Source: Allobosea robiniae
GTDB lineage: Bacteria > Pseudomonadota > Alphaproteobacteria > Rhizobiales > Beijerinckiaceae
Assembly (NCBI RefSeq): GCF_900102525.1
Contig: NZ_FNBZ01000001.1
Coordinates: 248,001 to 312,000 of the forward strand
Reading direction: 5' to 3'
DNA length: 64,000 nucleotides
Made by a program: the position numbers and the translations under genes. Of the stretch, positions 26,854 to 36,854 are shown piece by piece. The notes beneath the pieces are model-generated. The model had not been told where the DNA came from. It made no database searches and saw only the letters and a program-made list of their open reading frames with translations. Numbering within the stretch: position 1 is the first letter of the stretch; each line of letters opens with the position of its first letter.

Positions 26854-28011
26854 TCAGCGAGCCGGCGCCTGGGAACCCGCCGGAGCCAGCTCCGCTGCAA
26901 GATTTCGGACCGATTGCCGGATACCCTCGAACATCGCGAAATTGACGCGGCTTGCCGCCACGAAGATGCCGAGCTTGCGATTGGGCGCGAGCACGACATA
27001 GGTCATGAATCCGCCGAGCCCCCCGCTCTTCCCGAGCAGTAGCGGCACGCCGTCGCGGGCGCGGCTGACGACCCAGCCCAGCCCCATGCCTTCCGAATCC
27101 GTGACCTCGACCCCGACAGCGCGGCGCAAGCCGTCATGCGGGCGCCAAAGCGCGTGGGCCAGCGCCATCGTCGCCTGAGCCTCGCCTGAAAGGTGCCAGC
27201 GCATCCAGCGCGCCATATCGTCGGCCGTCGAATAGAGCCCGCCGCTGGCCGCCATGATCGGCGTCGCCTCCCAGTTCGGGTCGGGATTGCCAAACACGTC
27301 GAGCCCCGTCATCAGGCGCGGCTTCTGCGCGTCCGAAAGCCGGGCGACCGTATCGGCCATGCCGAGCGGCGCGGTGATCCTGTCGCGGAGTAGGTCGGGG
27401 AAGGATTTGCCGCCGGCCTGGGCGAGAGCCTCGCCGAGCAGGCCGAAGCCGACATTTGAGTAGATCGCGGTCGTGCCCGGTGCATAAGCCGGCGCGTTCT
27501 GCCGCATCCAGTTCCAGTAGTAGTCGCCCCTGTAGGCGGCAAACGGGTTGCCTTCGCCCGTGACGGCCGGATCACGCAACTCGCGCGGCAGTCCCGCCGA
27601 ATGCGTCGCGAGATCCAGCAAGGTGAAGGGCTGGCCGCCGAAGGATTTCACGCTGCTTCCGGGCGGCGCGTAACGGGTAAACGGATCGCTCAGGCCGACG
27701 CCGCCTTGTGCCGCCATATCCGCCAGGAGATCGCCGGTGAGCACTTTCGAGATCGAGCCGAGGCGCAGGATCGAGCGCCCGTCCGGCTCGACCTTGCTAC
27801 CCGGCGCGGTCTCGCCGACGCCAGCGATCTCGGTCTCGTCACCATGGACGACGGCAACGATCAGGCCGGGCGCGCCGGAGTTCAGGAACATCGCCGTGGC
27901 CGCCATCGAGACGGCATCGCGCAGCGCGAGGTCCTTGGTTTGCGCACCCGCCGTTGCCGTCAGGATTTGGAGCGCCGCCAATGCGGCGCCCGCCTTGCCG
28001 ATGAATGTCAT
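26854..28011 (-). CDS. Serine hydrolase, class C beta-lactamase/AmpH-like
   Basis: 385-residue penicillin-binding-protein-fold enzyme with a Sec signal peptide (cleavage near TAGAQ). The catalytic S-x-x-K is S86-K89 in LGSISKVL; the Y-x-N motif is in AIYSNVGFGLLGEAL; the third motif is K-S-G (LLGKSGGLGGFMTYV) in place of K-T-G. AmpH-type enzymes act as D,D-carboxy- or endopeptidases in peptidoglycan recycling; true beta-lactamase activity is less likely but cannot be excluded. Confidence 0.85.
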   Translation of the reverse strand: MTFIGKAGAALAALQILTATAGAQTKDLALRDAVSMAATAMFLNSGAPGLIVAVVHGDETEIAGVGETAPGSKVEPDGRSILRLGSISKVLTGDLLADMAAQGGVGLSDPFTRYAPPGSSVKSFGGQPFTLLDLATHSAGLPRELRDPAVTGEGNPFAAYRGDYYWNWMRQNAPAYAPGTTAIYSNVGFGLLGEALAQAGGKSFPDLLRDRITAPLGMADTVARLSDAQKPRLMTGLDVFGNPDPNWEATPIMAASGGLYSTADDMARWMRWHLSGEAQATMALAHALWRPHDGLRRAVGVEVTDSEGMGLGWVVSRARDGVPLLLGKSGGLGGFMTYVVLAPNRKLGIFVAASRVNFAMFEGIRQSVRNLAAELAPAGSQAPAR

Positions 28012-28053
28012 GATCGCTCCGTGTCATTCCGATGTGGCGCCGGGTACAGGGGT

Positions 28054-31000
28054 CTAGAACCGGTAGGCCGCGCGCAGGGTCGCCGACTGGTCGAGATAGC
28101 GGCTGGCGGCGCGCGCCGTGTATTCGGCGCGGAGTTCGAAGCCTTTCGCGGTGACCAGCTCCAGGCCGGCCGAGACGTTGCCATAGGTCTTCGGCAGCCC
28201 CGTCACGAGGGTGAAGGGGGCTGCATCGAAGGCGGCGAGATGCAGCTTCGACGTCCAGTCGCTGGTCGGCAGGATGCTGACACCCGCCGAGAGATAGGAG
28301 CGCAACGTCATGCCCTCGAGGTCGTGGCGCATGCCGATCTCGAGGCTCGGCGTCGCCATGACGGTAAAACGATCGCTGCGATGGACCGCGAGATCGAACC
28401 AGCCGGCCCCGCTCTCGCGATGGCCGCGCTGCACCGCGTAGTTGAGATCGAGATCGACGAAGGGCTTGGCGTACCAGCTGCCGAAATCCATCTGGTAGGC
28501 GGCGCGCAGGCGGCCACCGCCGAAATCGAGCTGCGGCTCGCTCGTGGCGATGCCTCCCGGCGCCCGGCGCGACGTCTTCGCCATGTCGCGGCCGATCTGT
28601 ACCGCCGCGGCGAACTGCCAGGGGCCGAGCTGGCGCTTCAGCGTGAGCCCCCCGATGAAGCTGTCATTGTCGCTCGTCGAGCCCGCCGCCGTGCTGGTCC
28701 GCCCGAAGCCATAGCTCGCCGCGCCGCCAAGGAACCAACCGGGTGCGAACTCTCGCTGCGCCCCGAGGCTCAGCGTCGTCTGCCTGATCCGAAAGCCGCT
28801 ATCGCCGGCGCTGCTGCCGCGGCGCATCCAGTTCGAGCCGACCCGCGCCCAGTTGCAATCGCTTTCGGAGAGCGCCGCACCGGGCCCCGTGAAGGCCGGA
28901 CAGCTCATCAGCCGGTTGAAGAAGGCGAAGGCTTCGTTGATCTGGTTGGCGGACCGCGCGCCGACCCCATCATTGGCGATCGCATCGACGACGCTGCCGT
29001 GATGCGCGAGCGACTCGACGCTCGTGAAAGCATCGAACAATGGGCCTGCCCGCATGTCGCCGCTGTCCCACAGCGCCTGGATGTGCTTCGCGACGCGCGA
29101 CCGGTCGGCGCTCAGGCCGCCATTGGCGAGCCCGAAATGGCCGTCGACCGTCAGGAAAAGGTCGCGCCCGTCCGGGCTTTGAAGCATCCGGTAGCTATAG
29201 GCGGTCGTCGCGCTCTTGATCGCGAAGGCGCCGGTCGGCCGATCGTCGAAATGCGCGACCTGCAGCGAGACGCCCGGCCGGGGCTTCTGGAGCTGCGGTT
29301 CAAGCTGGCCGGCCAGTGACGGCGCCGTGCCCGAGCTTGCTACGGAGATCATGTCGGCGGTGCCGGCGCCGAAATCGACGTCGGCCTGATAGATTCCGCC
29401 CGGGCTCTGTTCGAAGACGCTCGCGATCCGCGTCGTGGCGATGCTTCCGCCATGTGCCACCGCACCGCCCGGATTGATCGTCCCGGAGTTGTACAGCCGT
29501 GTCTGATATTGCGCGCCCATTGCAAGGACGCCGCCGGGCCGGTTGTCGATGTCGCTGTTGAAGGGATCTCCGGTGGTAAGGATATCACCGATCATGGTCC
29601 CGCTGTTGCTGATTGACAGGCCGCCATTCGTCGAGCGCCCGGCGACCTTGCCACTGATCACGCCGGCATTGTCGACGCGTGTGTAGAACTCGCTGATCGC
29701 GAGGATCGCGGCATCCCGCTCGCTGGTGACATGCGCACCGGGCGCGATGCTGATCGCAATCGGCGTCGAGCGGTTGTTCACGTCGGGGCTGGCACTCATG
29801 CTGACCGCGACGATCGCCGGCGCCCCGGCCCCGCCCGCATGCACGACGGCATCGCGCCCGACGGTAATCTCGACCTTGCCGCCCTTTGTGTTGGTCCCCC
29901 AACTGCCCTGGTTCGCCTCGAGCAGGATGCCGCCATCCTTGAAGATAGCGCCGCCGCCGAGGCTCATCGCCACGATGGCGGGAGCGCGAGCACCAAAGCT
30001 TGCGATCCAGCCATTGTCCCCGACGGCGACCTTCACCGCACCGCCATTGCCACCTGCACCCTGGACGTTGCCGGGCGCGGACCGGACCAAACCGGGACCG
30101 TAGGAGATCGACGACAGGTCCCCGGCAATGCCGCCGCCGCCGCCGACGCTCTGCGCCAGGATGCCGATGGAGCCCTGTCCATAGGTCTCGACCGATCCGT
30201 CGATCCTGACGCCGACCGCGCCGCCGTCGCCATAGGTCACCGAACCGAAGAGGGAGACCGGATTGAGAGTGGCGAGGCCCGGCTGCGTCGTCAGCGCGGC
30301 CATGCCGCCGCCGGCACCGACGCTCTGGGCGACGATGCCATGCGCCGCCTTGCCCGTGGTCGTGAGATCGCCGTCCTTGCCCAAGGCGACGGCGATGTCC
30401 TGCCCCCAGCCCTGCACGCCGCGGGTGGCATTGAGGGTGAGCGTCATCGGAAAGGCGAGCGCGCCCTGCGTGGCCGCCGTTGCGACATAGCCGCCGCCGG
30501 CGCCGACGCTCTGGGCGAGAACGCCGAAGGCGAGGTCGCCGGAGGTCCTGATCAGGCCGTCGACGGCGACCCTGACCTTGCCGCCATCGGCCTTGCCACG
30601 CCCAGTTTCCGCCCCGAGCGTGATGTCGTGCGAGCCGGAGGCGGGGCGGTCGAACACCAGGCTCGCCGCGCCGCCGCCACCGCCGATGCTCTGGGCCATG
30701 ATCGCGTGCGACAGCAGGCCCGAGGTTTCGATTCGGCCAGTCGACCGGGCGAAGACATTGCCGCCGTGCCCGTTCGCGCCGAAGGCTCCGACCTTGGTCG
30801 CACCGCTGAGCGAGATCGGCATGTTGCCGACGCCGGCACCGCCACCGAAGCGGGACGCGCTGCGCCCGCCGCCGCCGCCGACGCTCTGGGCAAGGATGCC
30901 GGGTGAATCCACGCCGAAGGTGCTGATCCGCCCGCGGTTCTCGATCACGACCGCATAGTCGGTCGGATCATCGGCGACGCGTAGTCCGCCACCGCCATGG

Positions 31001-34000
31001 CCGCCGGCTCCGCCGCCGCGGCCGATGTTCAGGCCGATATTGAAGGACTGGTTGCCGAGCGCCGTATGGCTGCTGCCGGCATTGCCGCCGCCACCGCCGA
31101 CCGTCTGGGCGAAGATGCCCGGCGCCTGATCGCCATGGGTCGCGATCTGGCCGCCATTGATGATCTCGACATGGCCGGCATCGCCGCCGCTAGCGCCGGC
31201 GCCGCCGACATTGAAGGACAGGCTGGCCCCGCCTTGCGCCTGCAGGAGCGGAACCGCGTCGAGCAGCGCGCGCAGAACGGTCGTGCGCATGTTGGCATCG
31301 GAGAACAGATCCCTGGCGATGTCCTCGACGCTGCGGCCGACACTGCCGCCATTGCCGCCGCCTCCGCCGATGCTCTGGGCGAAGATGCCGGCTGCTCCGG
31401 CGCCGCCCGTTTCGATCGTGCCGCTATTGGCGACCTTGACCGCGCCGCCATCGCTGGAGCCGCCGCCGCGCCCGCCGAGATTGAGGTTGAGGCCGAAGGT
31501 CTCGGGAAACTGTCGGAAATTCGCGCCGGCAGCGGCGAGCGTTCCGAGCGCATCGACCAGGGTCGTCGTCAGCGTGCTGATCGCATGGGAATCGGCGCTG
31601 CCGCCATTGCCGCCGCCGCCACCGATGCTCTGCGCGACGATCGCATGCGCGCCGGTTCCTGCCGTCCGCAATGTTCCGGCATTGTCGATCGCGACCGTAC
31701 CGCCATGGCTGCCGCTACCGCCATTGCCGCCGACCGTGACATTGCTGGTGAAAGAGGGCGTGAACTGGCTCGTCACCCATTTGTCGGCCGAGACCGCGCG
31801 CAATGTGCTGATCAGGCGGAAAAGTGCGCTGATGTCACCGCCGATCGCGGATGCCAACGAATTGCCGGTGAGCCGCTCCGCATTGCCGCCATCGCCGCCG
31901 CCCCCGCCGATGCTCTGCGCGAAAATCCCATAGGACATCTCGCCGGCCGTCGAGACGGTGCCGCGGTTGGCGATCGTGACCGAGCCGCCGTGATTGCCGC
32001 TGCCGCCGGTGCCGCCGACCGTGATCGCGCTGGTCCCGCGCTGCGACGGGCTGGTCTTGCCCTGGGAACTTCCACCCGCCCCGCCACCGCCGCCCACGCT
32101 CTGGGCATAGATGCCGGCCGCGGCGATGCCCGTGCTGGTGATCGTCCCCTCATTGCTGACGACGACGCTGCCGCCGATCGCACCGAGGCCACCATGCCCG
32201 CCAACCGAGGTCGCGACGCCGAACGTCGTCGGCGCAGCCTGCGGCGTTCCTTCCGGCAGGGGCACGATCTGCGCGCCGCTGACCTCGGCCAGCGCACTGC
32301 CGCCGACACCGCCGCTCCCGCCAATGCTCTGCGCAATGATACCCCGGGCGTTGTCGCCACCGGTTGCGATCGCGCCCCTGGTCAGGACGTTGACCGCGCC
32401 GCCGGCGCCGCCGATGCCGCCTGCTCCGCCAACGGCGACGCCGGTGGTGAATTGCGAGGCGGCGAGCAGCGTCAGGCTCTGCGTGGCAGTGGAGCCGCCG
32501 ATGCCACCGCCGCCGCCAACGCTCTGGGCGACGAGACCATGCGCGCCGGCACCTGCCGTCCTGATCGCGCCCAATTGCTGGGCGTCGACACTTCCGCCGG
32601 TCCCGCCACTGCCGCCGGCCCCACCGATAGCGACGCTCAGCGCGGCGGCCGCAGGCCCTGTCGGGCTGCCGCTGATCGGCACGCCCACGGTGAGTTGCTT
32701 CGTCCAGACCGAACCGCCATTACCGCCGCCGCCCCCGATGCTCTGTACGGTCGCGCCGATGCTCTGTGCGCCGGCCGTCGTAACCTCGCCCTCGTTGACG
32801 AGGCTGGCGGTGCCGCCATTGCCGCCGCTGCCGCCACTCCCGCCGATATTGACGCCGACATTGAGCCCGACCCCGATCGCGATCAGGTTCGCGGCGCCGC
32901 CACTGCCGCCGCCGCCGCCGATGCTCTTGACGCTGATGCCGGTGGCATTGGCGCCGAAGGTCGCGACCACGCCGCTATTGCCGACGGAGACGGCGCCGCC
33001 CGAACGGCCACCGCCGCCGCTGCCGCCAAGGCTGACGCCGAGCGGCCCGACGCTGATGGCGCGCGCGATGCCGGCATCGCCGCCGCCGCCGCCGATCGAC
33101 ATCGCGTCGATCCCCGTGCCGAAGGCGCCATGGGTGGCGATGCTGCCGGAGCGCGTATTCGTCACCGTGACCAGGCCGCCATCGCCGGCATTGCCGCCGC
33201 TGCCTCCGGCGGAGACGAAGCCGCCCTGCGTGCTGCCACCGGTGGCACCGCCGCCGCCGATGCTGCGCGCGACGATGCCCTTGGCATTCTCGCTGTTCTC
33301 CGGCGCGCCGCCGCCGGCGCTGATCGCGCCCGCATTGGTGATGCTGATCGCGGCATCGCTGCCGCCGCTGCCGCCACTGCCGCCGCTTGACCAGATCACG
33401 CCATGGTCGTTACCGCCGGCACCGCCCTTCCCGCCCGTGGCAAAGGCGCCGATGCCATAGCTGTCGCGGCCGATCGTGGTGATGCCGATCGCGTTCGAGA
33501 TGGTGATCCGGCCGGTGCCGCCGCCATTGCCCCCGTCATAGCCTTCCGGCCCCGCGACATGGCCCTTGCTGCCATCGCCGCCGTTACCGCCGATGCTCGT
33601 GGCGCGGACGCCGAAGGCGCCGTCTCCCGTCGCCGTGATATGCGAAGCCGTACCGCGCAGGATGATGTTGATGTCGCCGCCCTGGCCGCCGGCACCGCCG
33701 GCACTGCCGGAGCTCAACGCCCCCGCCGGCAACCCGGAGCCGCCATGTCCGCCCACGCTGCTGGTTGCGATGCCGCCGGTCGCCGTCATCAGCACACCGC
33801 TGAAGGTCAGGTCGATCCGCCCGCCGGCGCCGCCAAGGCCCGATTCGCCATCGTAATTGGGATTGACGCTGTTGCCGCGGCCGCCGCCGCCATTCCCGCC
33901 GCTCGAGGCAAGTCCGACCGCGGCTCCGACCATGCTTGGCCCCAGGACCGTGATCGTGCCGGCGGCGATTGTCGAAGCGATATCGCCTCCGCGTCCGCCG

Positions 34001-34650
34001 TCACCGGCCTTCTCGTTGACCGCCAGATGCCGCGCCGCCGCGTCGAAGGCCGAGCCGCCCGCAGTGGTCGCCCACAGGAAATGCCCCGTGACGGTCGCAT
34101 TGGAGAGAGTCAGATCCGTCGTCAGCTTTCCGCCATGACCCGCCTGGCCATAGCTGTGGCCGCCGGTGACGATGCTCGTCGCCCCGCCATTGCCGCCGAG
34201 CGAGATCAGCGTCAGCCCCGGCCCGAGCTGGCTGAAGAACGGGCCGGAGGGGATCTGCGGCGTCGGGCGCGCGATGACTGTGATCGCGCCTCCGTCGCCG
34301 CCATTGCCGCCCCAATGGTTGTGGCGGTCCGAGCTCTCGCCGCCCTTGCCACCATTGCTGCGCAGCAGGACGCCGCCTTGACCGGGAATGGTCGAAGCCA
34401 CTCCGAGTGACGGAATCTGGGTCGTGATGTCGCGTCCCGACTGGCCGTTCTCGCCGTTGTCATTGTGGTTTCCGGCCGATTTCCCGTCGCGCCCGCTGGC
34501 TCCCGAGTTGTCGATGCAGATCACGGCGCCTGAAGGACAGCTCTGGGCGAGCGCCGGCATGCCGGCAAGCAGGTCGGCAGCCGTCACCAATGCCAGGCCG
34601 GAGACGGAACAGGATAGCCAGCGCGACGAGAGACCGAAGCTCCTGCGCAT
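28054..34650 (-). CDS. Giant glycine-rich autotransporter (type Va)
   Basis: 2198-residue surface protein. The ATG at 34650 has GAGGGG upstream and starts a long signal peptide ending MPALAQ. The passenger (to about residue 1900) is a Gly/Ala-rich array in which a unit ending A-Q-S-[IV]-G-G-G-G-G-x-G-G recurs about 19 times, a beta-helix-like pattern. The C-terminal about 280 residues, from RVGSNWMRRGSS to LRAAYRF, form an autotransporter beta-barrel with terminal Phe. The frame stays open upstream to 35571, but that part overlaps the regulator gene and is not coding. Likely role: adhesion or surface structure. Confidence 0.88.
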   Translation of the reverse strand: MRRSFGLSSRWLSCSVSGLALVTAADLLAGMPALAQSCPSGAVICIDNSGASGRDGKSAGNHNDNGENGQSGRDITTQIPSLGVASTIPGQGGVLLRSNGGKGGESSDRHNHWGGNGGDGGAITVIARPTPQIPSGPFFSQLGPGLTLISLGGNGGATSIVTGGHSYGQAGHGGKLTTDLTLSNATVTGHFLWATTAGGSAFDAAARHLAVNEKAGDGGRGGDIASTIAAGTITVLGPSMVGAAVGLASSGGNGGGGRGNSVNPNYDGESGLGGAGGRIDLTFSGVLMTATGGIATSSVGGHGGSGLPAGALSSGSAGGAGGQGGDINIILRGTASHITATGDGAFGVRATSIGGNGGDGSKGHVAGPEGYDGGNGGGTGRITISNAIGITTIGRDSYGIGAFATGGKGGAGGNDHGVIWSSGGSGGSGGSDAAISITNAGAISAGGGAPENSENAKGIVARSIGGGGATGGSTQGGFVSAGGSGGNAGDGGLVTVTNTRSGSIATHGAFGTGIDAMSIGGGGGDAGIARAISVGPLGVSLGGSGGGGRSGGAVSVGNSGVVATFGANATGISVKSIGGGGGSGGAANLIAIGVGLNVGVNIGGSGGSGGNGGTASLVNEGEVTTAGAQSIGATVQSIGGGGGNGGSVWTKQLTVGVPISGSPTGPAAAALSVAIGGAGGSGGTGGSVDAQQLGAIRTAGAGAHGLVAQSVGGGGGIGGSTATQSLTLLAASQFTTGVAVGGAGGIGGAGGAVNVLTRGAIATGGDNARGIIAQSIGGSGGVGGSALAEVSGAQIVPLPEGTPQAAPTTFGVATSVGGHGGLGAIGGSVVVSNEGTITSTGIAAAGIYAQSVGGGGGAGGSSQGKTSPSQRGTSAITVGGTGGSGNHGGSVTIANRGTVSTAGEMSYGIFAQSIGGGGGDGGNAERLTGNSLASAIGGDISALFRLISTLRAVSADKWVTSQFTPSFTSNVTVGGNGGSGSHGGTVAIDNAGTLRTAGTGAHAIVAQSIGGGGGNGGSADSHAISTLTTTLVDALGTLAAAGANFRQFPETFGLNLNLGGRGGGSSDGGAVKVANSGTIETGGAGAAGIFAQSIGGGGGNGGSVGRSVEDIARDLFSDANMRTTVLRALLDAVPLLQAQGGASLSFNVGGAGASGGDAGHVEIINGGQIATHGDQAPGIFAQTVGGGGGNAGSSHTALGNQSFNIGLNIGRGGGAGGHGGGGLRVADDPTDYAVVIENRGRISTFGVDSPGILAQSVGGGGGRSASRFGGGAGVGNMPISLSGATKVGAFGANGHGGNVFARSTGRIETSGLLSHAIMAQSIGGGGGAASLVFDRPASGSHDITLGAETGRGKADGGKVRVAVDGLIRTSGDLAFGVLAQSVGAGGGYVATAATQGALAFPMTLTLNATRGVQGWGQDIAVALGKDGDLTTTGKAAHGIVAQSVGAGGGMAALTTQPGLATLNPVSLFGSVTYGDGGAVGVRIDGSVETYGQGSIGILAQSVGGGGGIAGDLSSISYGPGLVRSAPGNVQGAGGNGGAVKVAVGDNGWIASFGARAPAIVAMSLGGGAIFKDGGILLEANQGSWGTNTKGGKVEITVGRDAVVHAGGAGAPAIVAVSMSASPDVNNRSTPIAISIAPGAHVTSERDAAILAISEFYTRVDNAGVISGKVAGRSTNGGLSISNSGTMIGDILTTGDPFNSDIDNRPGGVLAMGAQYQTRLYNSGTINPGGAVAHGGSIATTRIASVFEQSPGGIYQADVDFGAGTADMISVASSGTAPSLAGQLEPQLQKPRPGVSLQVAHFDDRPTGAFAIKSATTAYSYRMLQSPDGRDLFLTVDGHFGLANGGLSADRSRVAKHIQALWDSGDMRAGPLFDAFTSVESLAHHGSVVDAIANDGVGARSANQINEAFAFFNRLMSCPAFTGPGAALSESDCNWARVGSNWMRRGSSAGDSGFRIRQTTLSLGAQREFAPGWFLGGAASYGFGRTSTAAGSTSDNDSFIGGLTLKRQLGPWQFAAAVQIGRDMAKTSRRAPGGIATSEPQLDFGGGRLRAAYQMDFGSWYAKPFVDLDLNYAVQRGHRESGAGWFDLAVHRSDRFTVMATPSLEIGMRHDLEGMTLRSYLSAGVSILPTSDWTSKLHLAAFDAAPFTLVTGLPKTYGNVSAGLELVTAKGFELRAEYTARAASRYLDQSATLRAAYRF
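29930..33620 (-). repeat. Tandem degenerate repeats in the autotransporter passenger
   Basis: About 19 copies of a 150-300 base unit. Each contains a conserved core reading (plus strand) like ccgccgccgccgatgctctg, which encodes AQSIGGGGG. Units vary in length and sequence, so this is a protein repeat, not a CRISPR-like or satellite array. Such arrays are prone to recombination and unit-number change. Confidence 0.85.
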
Positions 34651-34850
34651 CACGGTACCCCTCGAAACGCTCGGCCGATGCCGGAAAGTCCGCGAATGGA
34701 GGCAACCGAAGCCCTGGCTGGCAAGCCCGTTTCGACCGATCGCCGGCTGGTGCCGACGAATCGACATGCCATTTCGCACGAGGATTAATCCGGCCTTACC
34801 GCCGCGCCGGCAGGATGCCTTGAAACCGTTTGCCCCGAACCTGCCGCGAA

Positions 34851-35777
34851 TCAGATGCCGAGGCGTTCCCGGAGAGCCTGCCGGTAAGAGCGCGAGACGC
34901 TCCAGACCGCCTCGCTGGCGCGCAGCTGCACCGTCCACTTGCCATTGCCCGCGCCTGCCGGTCCGATCTTGCTGACATGCTTCAGGTTGACGATCGCGGT
35001 GCGGTGAATGCGCAGGAAGTCGGCCGCGGGCAGGAGCGCGGTCCACAAGCCCAATGGGCGGGCATCGAGCATGACGGAGCCCCCGATCAACCAGACCTGC
35101 GTATAGTCCCTGGCCGAGCGCAGGCCGAGAATCTCGCCCGGCGTGACGCCCCGGACCTCGCCGGCGCGGCGCAGATAGAGCAGCGGCGGAAATGCGCCCA
35201 CGCTGCGCGCCTGCGCCCCGGGCGGCGGAAGCCCCTCGGCAGTTTGCTTGTAGAGCGCCAGGCCGATCAGTTCGGCGCAGGCTGCGAGCGAGCCCGCCTC
35301 GCTCGCGTTCCATGTCCGCCGCGTCCGCGTCATGTCGAAGCCGATACAGGCCCGCAGCCTGCCCTTGCCGAAGACCGGCACGCTCAGGACGCTCTTGTCG
35401 TCCTGTCGCAGCATTTCGGTCGCCAGGGGGCCGGCGAGCCGCGGCAAGCGCTCGACATCGTGGATCATGACCGCTTCGCCCTTCACCAGGGAGCGATGCA
35501 GCCAGCCGATCATGGTCACCGGGGCGTCCTGAAGGTCCTGGACATGAGAGCACACACCGTCCCGGCACCATTCATGGGTGTTGTGGAAGCGCAGCAGGCC
35601 ATCGTCATACTCGAACATCCAGGCCCGATCGACATCGGCCCGCGTGCCAAGATCCTTCAGGATGCCGGAGATCGCGTCCCATGCCGGTTCTCTCAGCAGG
35701 TGCCGTGCCGCCAGGAACGGCCAGTCCGCTCCGGATCCGCAGGGCTCGCCGACCGGGACATTTTCGAAAGAGCGCAT
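34851..35777 (-). CDS. GAF-LytTR transcription regulator
   Basis: 308 residues. A GAF-type sensor domain (about 30-178; WMFEYDDGLLRFHNTHEW, SVLSVPVFGKGRLRACIGFD) is joined to a LytTR DNA-binding domain (about 200-308) with the signature FLRIHRTAIVNLKHVSKIG at 254-272. There is no receiver domain, so it would respond to a ligand or redox signal directly. The gene lies 200 bases upstream of the autotransporter on the same strand and is the natural candidate for its control. Confidence 0.85.
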   Translation of the reverse strand: MRSFENVPVGEPCGSGADWPFLAARHLLREPAWDAISGILKDLGTRADVDRAWMFEYDDGLLRFHNTHEWCRDGVCSHVQDLQDAPVTMIGWLHRSLVKGEAVMIHDVERLPRLAGPLATEMLRQDDKSVLSVPVFGKGRLRACIGFDMTRTRRTWNASEAGSLAACAELIGLALYKQTAEGLPPPGAQARSVGAFPPLLYLRRAGEVRGVTPGEILGLRSARDYTQVWLIGGSVMLDARPLGLWTALLPAADFLRIHRTAIVNLKHVSKIGPAGAGNGKWTVQLRASEAVWSVSRSYRQALRERLGI

Positions 35778-35814
35778 GGGGGACAGAGCTTCGTGGCGCG
35801 TGCCGACAGGGACT

Positions 35815-36699
35815 TCATCCCATCACGGAAGTGAAACCCACGCAAAGCTGCCTTAGCGCAACGACATACGGGTTCCGTGCCAGAAAGCTGGCTTCGCCGA
35901 AGTAAATGGGAATCTCGGGCAGTTCCGGCAGATCGATCGCGGTAATCGTGGTCTCGGTGCCGTCGATGCACCAGGCGGGGATGATCGCATAGCCGAGCCC
36001 TGCCTCGACGCAGCGTTTGACGCTCGAACTCCCCGAAGTCGAGATCGCGATCTCCATCTCGGTATCGCCCGCCTGCAGGTAGTCGATGGCAAGGTTACGC
36101 AGAAGCTGGCCGGGCTCATAGGTCACGAAGGGGCGCCCCTGGACCCATTGCCTGATCTCTCCTTGTGGCGGCGCGCCCCATTCGCGCGGGAAAACGAGCG
36201 CCGGCCGATACGTGCAGACGAGGTGCTGCGGCACATTGGGGTCGCCGAAATAGCGCTCGGTAATGCACAGGTCGAGGCTGCCATCGCGGATCATCTCCGG
36301 CAGGGCGGTATCGCGCTCGAAGGCGATGATCTCGACCTGCGGGAAAAGAGCGCGGAATTGCGCCAGGATCGGCGGCATCAGATAAAAGAAGATCGCTTGC
36401 GGCAAGCCGATGCGCAGCACCGGCCGCTCCTTCTGAAGCGTCCGGTCAAGCCGGGTCAGCATCGTGTCGAGCTCCGGCAGCAGGAGCTTGTAGAGGCTGC
36501 GTCCGCGCGGCGTCAGGGTCACCGTCTTCGCGCCCTGCTCGGAGACGACCAGCCGTTCGCTCAACAGCTGCTCGAGCCGACGGACATGGTTCGCGGCCGA
36601 TTGGTAGCTCATGCCGAGTTTGCGGGCGGCGGCGGAATACGAGCCGTCGCGCGCGACGATGAAGAACGTCTGGATGAGCGTCAGATTGGCTTCGCGCAT
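35815..36699 (-). CDS. LysR family transcriptional regulator
   Basis: 294 residues: N-terminal winged helix (LTLIQTFFIVARDGSYSAAARKLGMSYQSAANHVRRLEQLL) and a periplasmic-binding-like effector domain from about residue 92 (VLRIGLPQAIFFYLMPPIL). It is transcribed away from the ten-gene catabolic cluster with 155 bases between start codons, the usual arrangement for a LysR protein that activates its neighbour. A perfect palindrome in that gap is the probable binding site. Confidence 0.9.
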   Translation of the reverse strand: MREANLTLIQTFFIVARDGSYSAAARKLGMSYQSAANHVRRLEQLLSERLVVSEQGAKTVTLTPRGRSLYKLLLPELDTMLTRLDRTLQKERPVLRIGLPQAIFFYLMPPILAQFRALFPQVEIIAFERDTALPEMIRDGSLDLCITERYFGDPNVPQHLVCTYRPALVFPREWGAPPQGEIRQWVQGRPFVTYEPGQLLRNLAIDYLQAGDTEMEIAISTSGSSSVKRCVEAGLGYAIIPAWCIDGTETTITAIDLPELPEIPIYFGEASFLARNPYVVALRQLCVGFTSVMG

Positions 36700-36750
36700 G
36701 CGCCCCCCTCGGCCGGTGCGTCACATCTCCTACAACAGCCTGGCTTCGGT

Positions 36751-36774
36751 GACTTGCAAACAATGATGCAAGTC
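36751..36774 (+). promoter_or_regulatory. Probable LysR operator (perfect palindrome)
   Basis: GACTTGCA-AACAATGA-TGCAAGTC, an 8-base perfect inverted repeat that contains the LysR T-N11-A pattern. It sits 52 bases upstream of the LysR start on one side and 81 bases before the flavoprotein start at 36855 on the other. Confidence 0.7.
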
Positions 36775-36854
36775 GAGGCGGATGATTTGGATCGACCCCA
36801 TAGGTGAAGCCGACGAGGTTCGGGCCATCGCTTTACGGGACGAACCGCTTCTGC

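Noticed and set aside
30997-33390. 797-codon plus-strand ORF and possible CRISPR-like or satellite array
   Set aside because: Periodicity comes from the Gly-rich autotransporter repeat on the minus strand; units vary in length, keep the protein frame and have no constant repeat with unique spacers.
34651-35571. N-terminal extension of the autotransporter to 35571
   Set aside because: The extension overlaps the LytTR gene out of frame and would put the signal peptide 307 residues inside the protein; ATG at 34650 has a good RBS.
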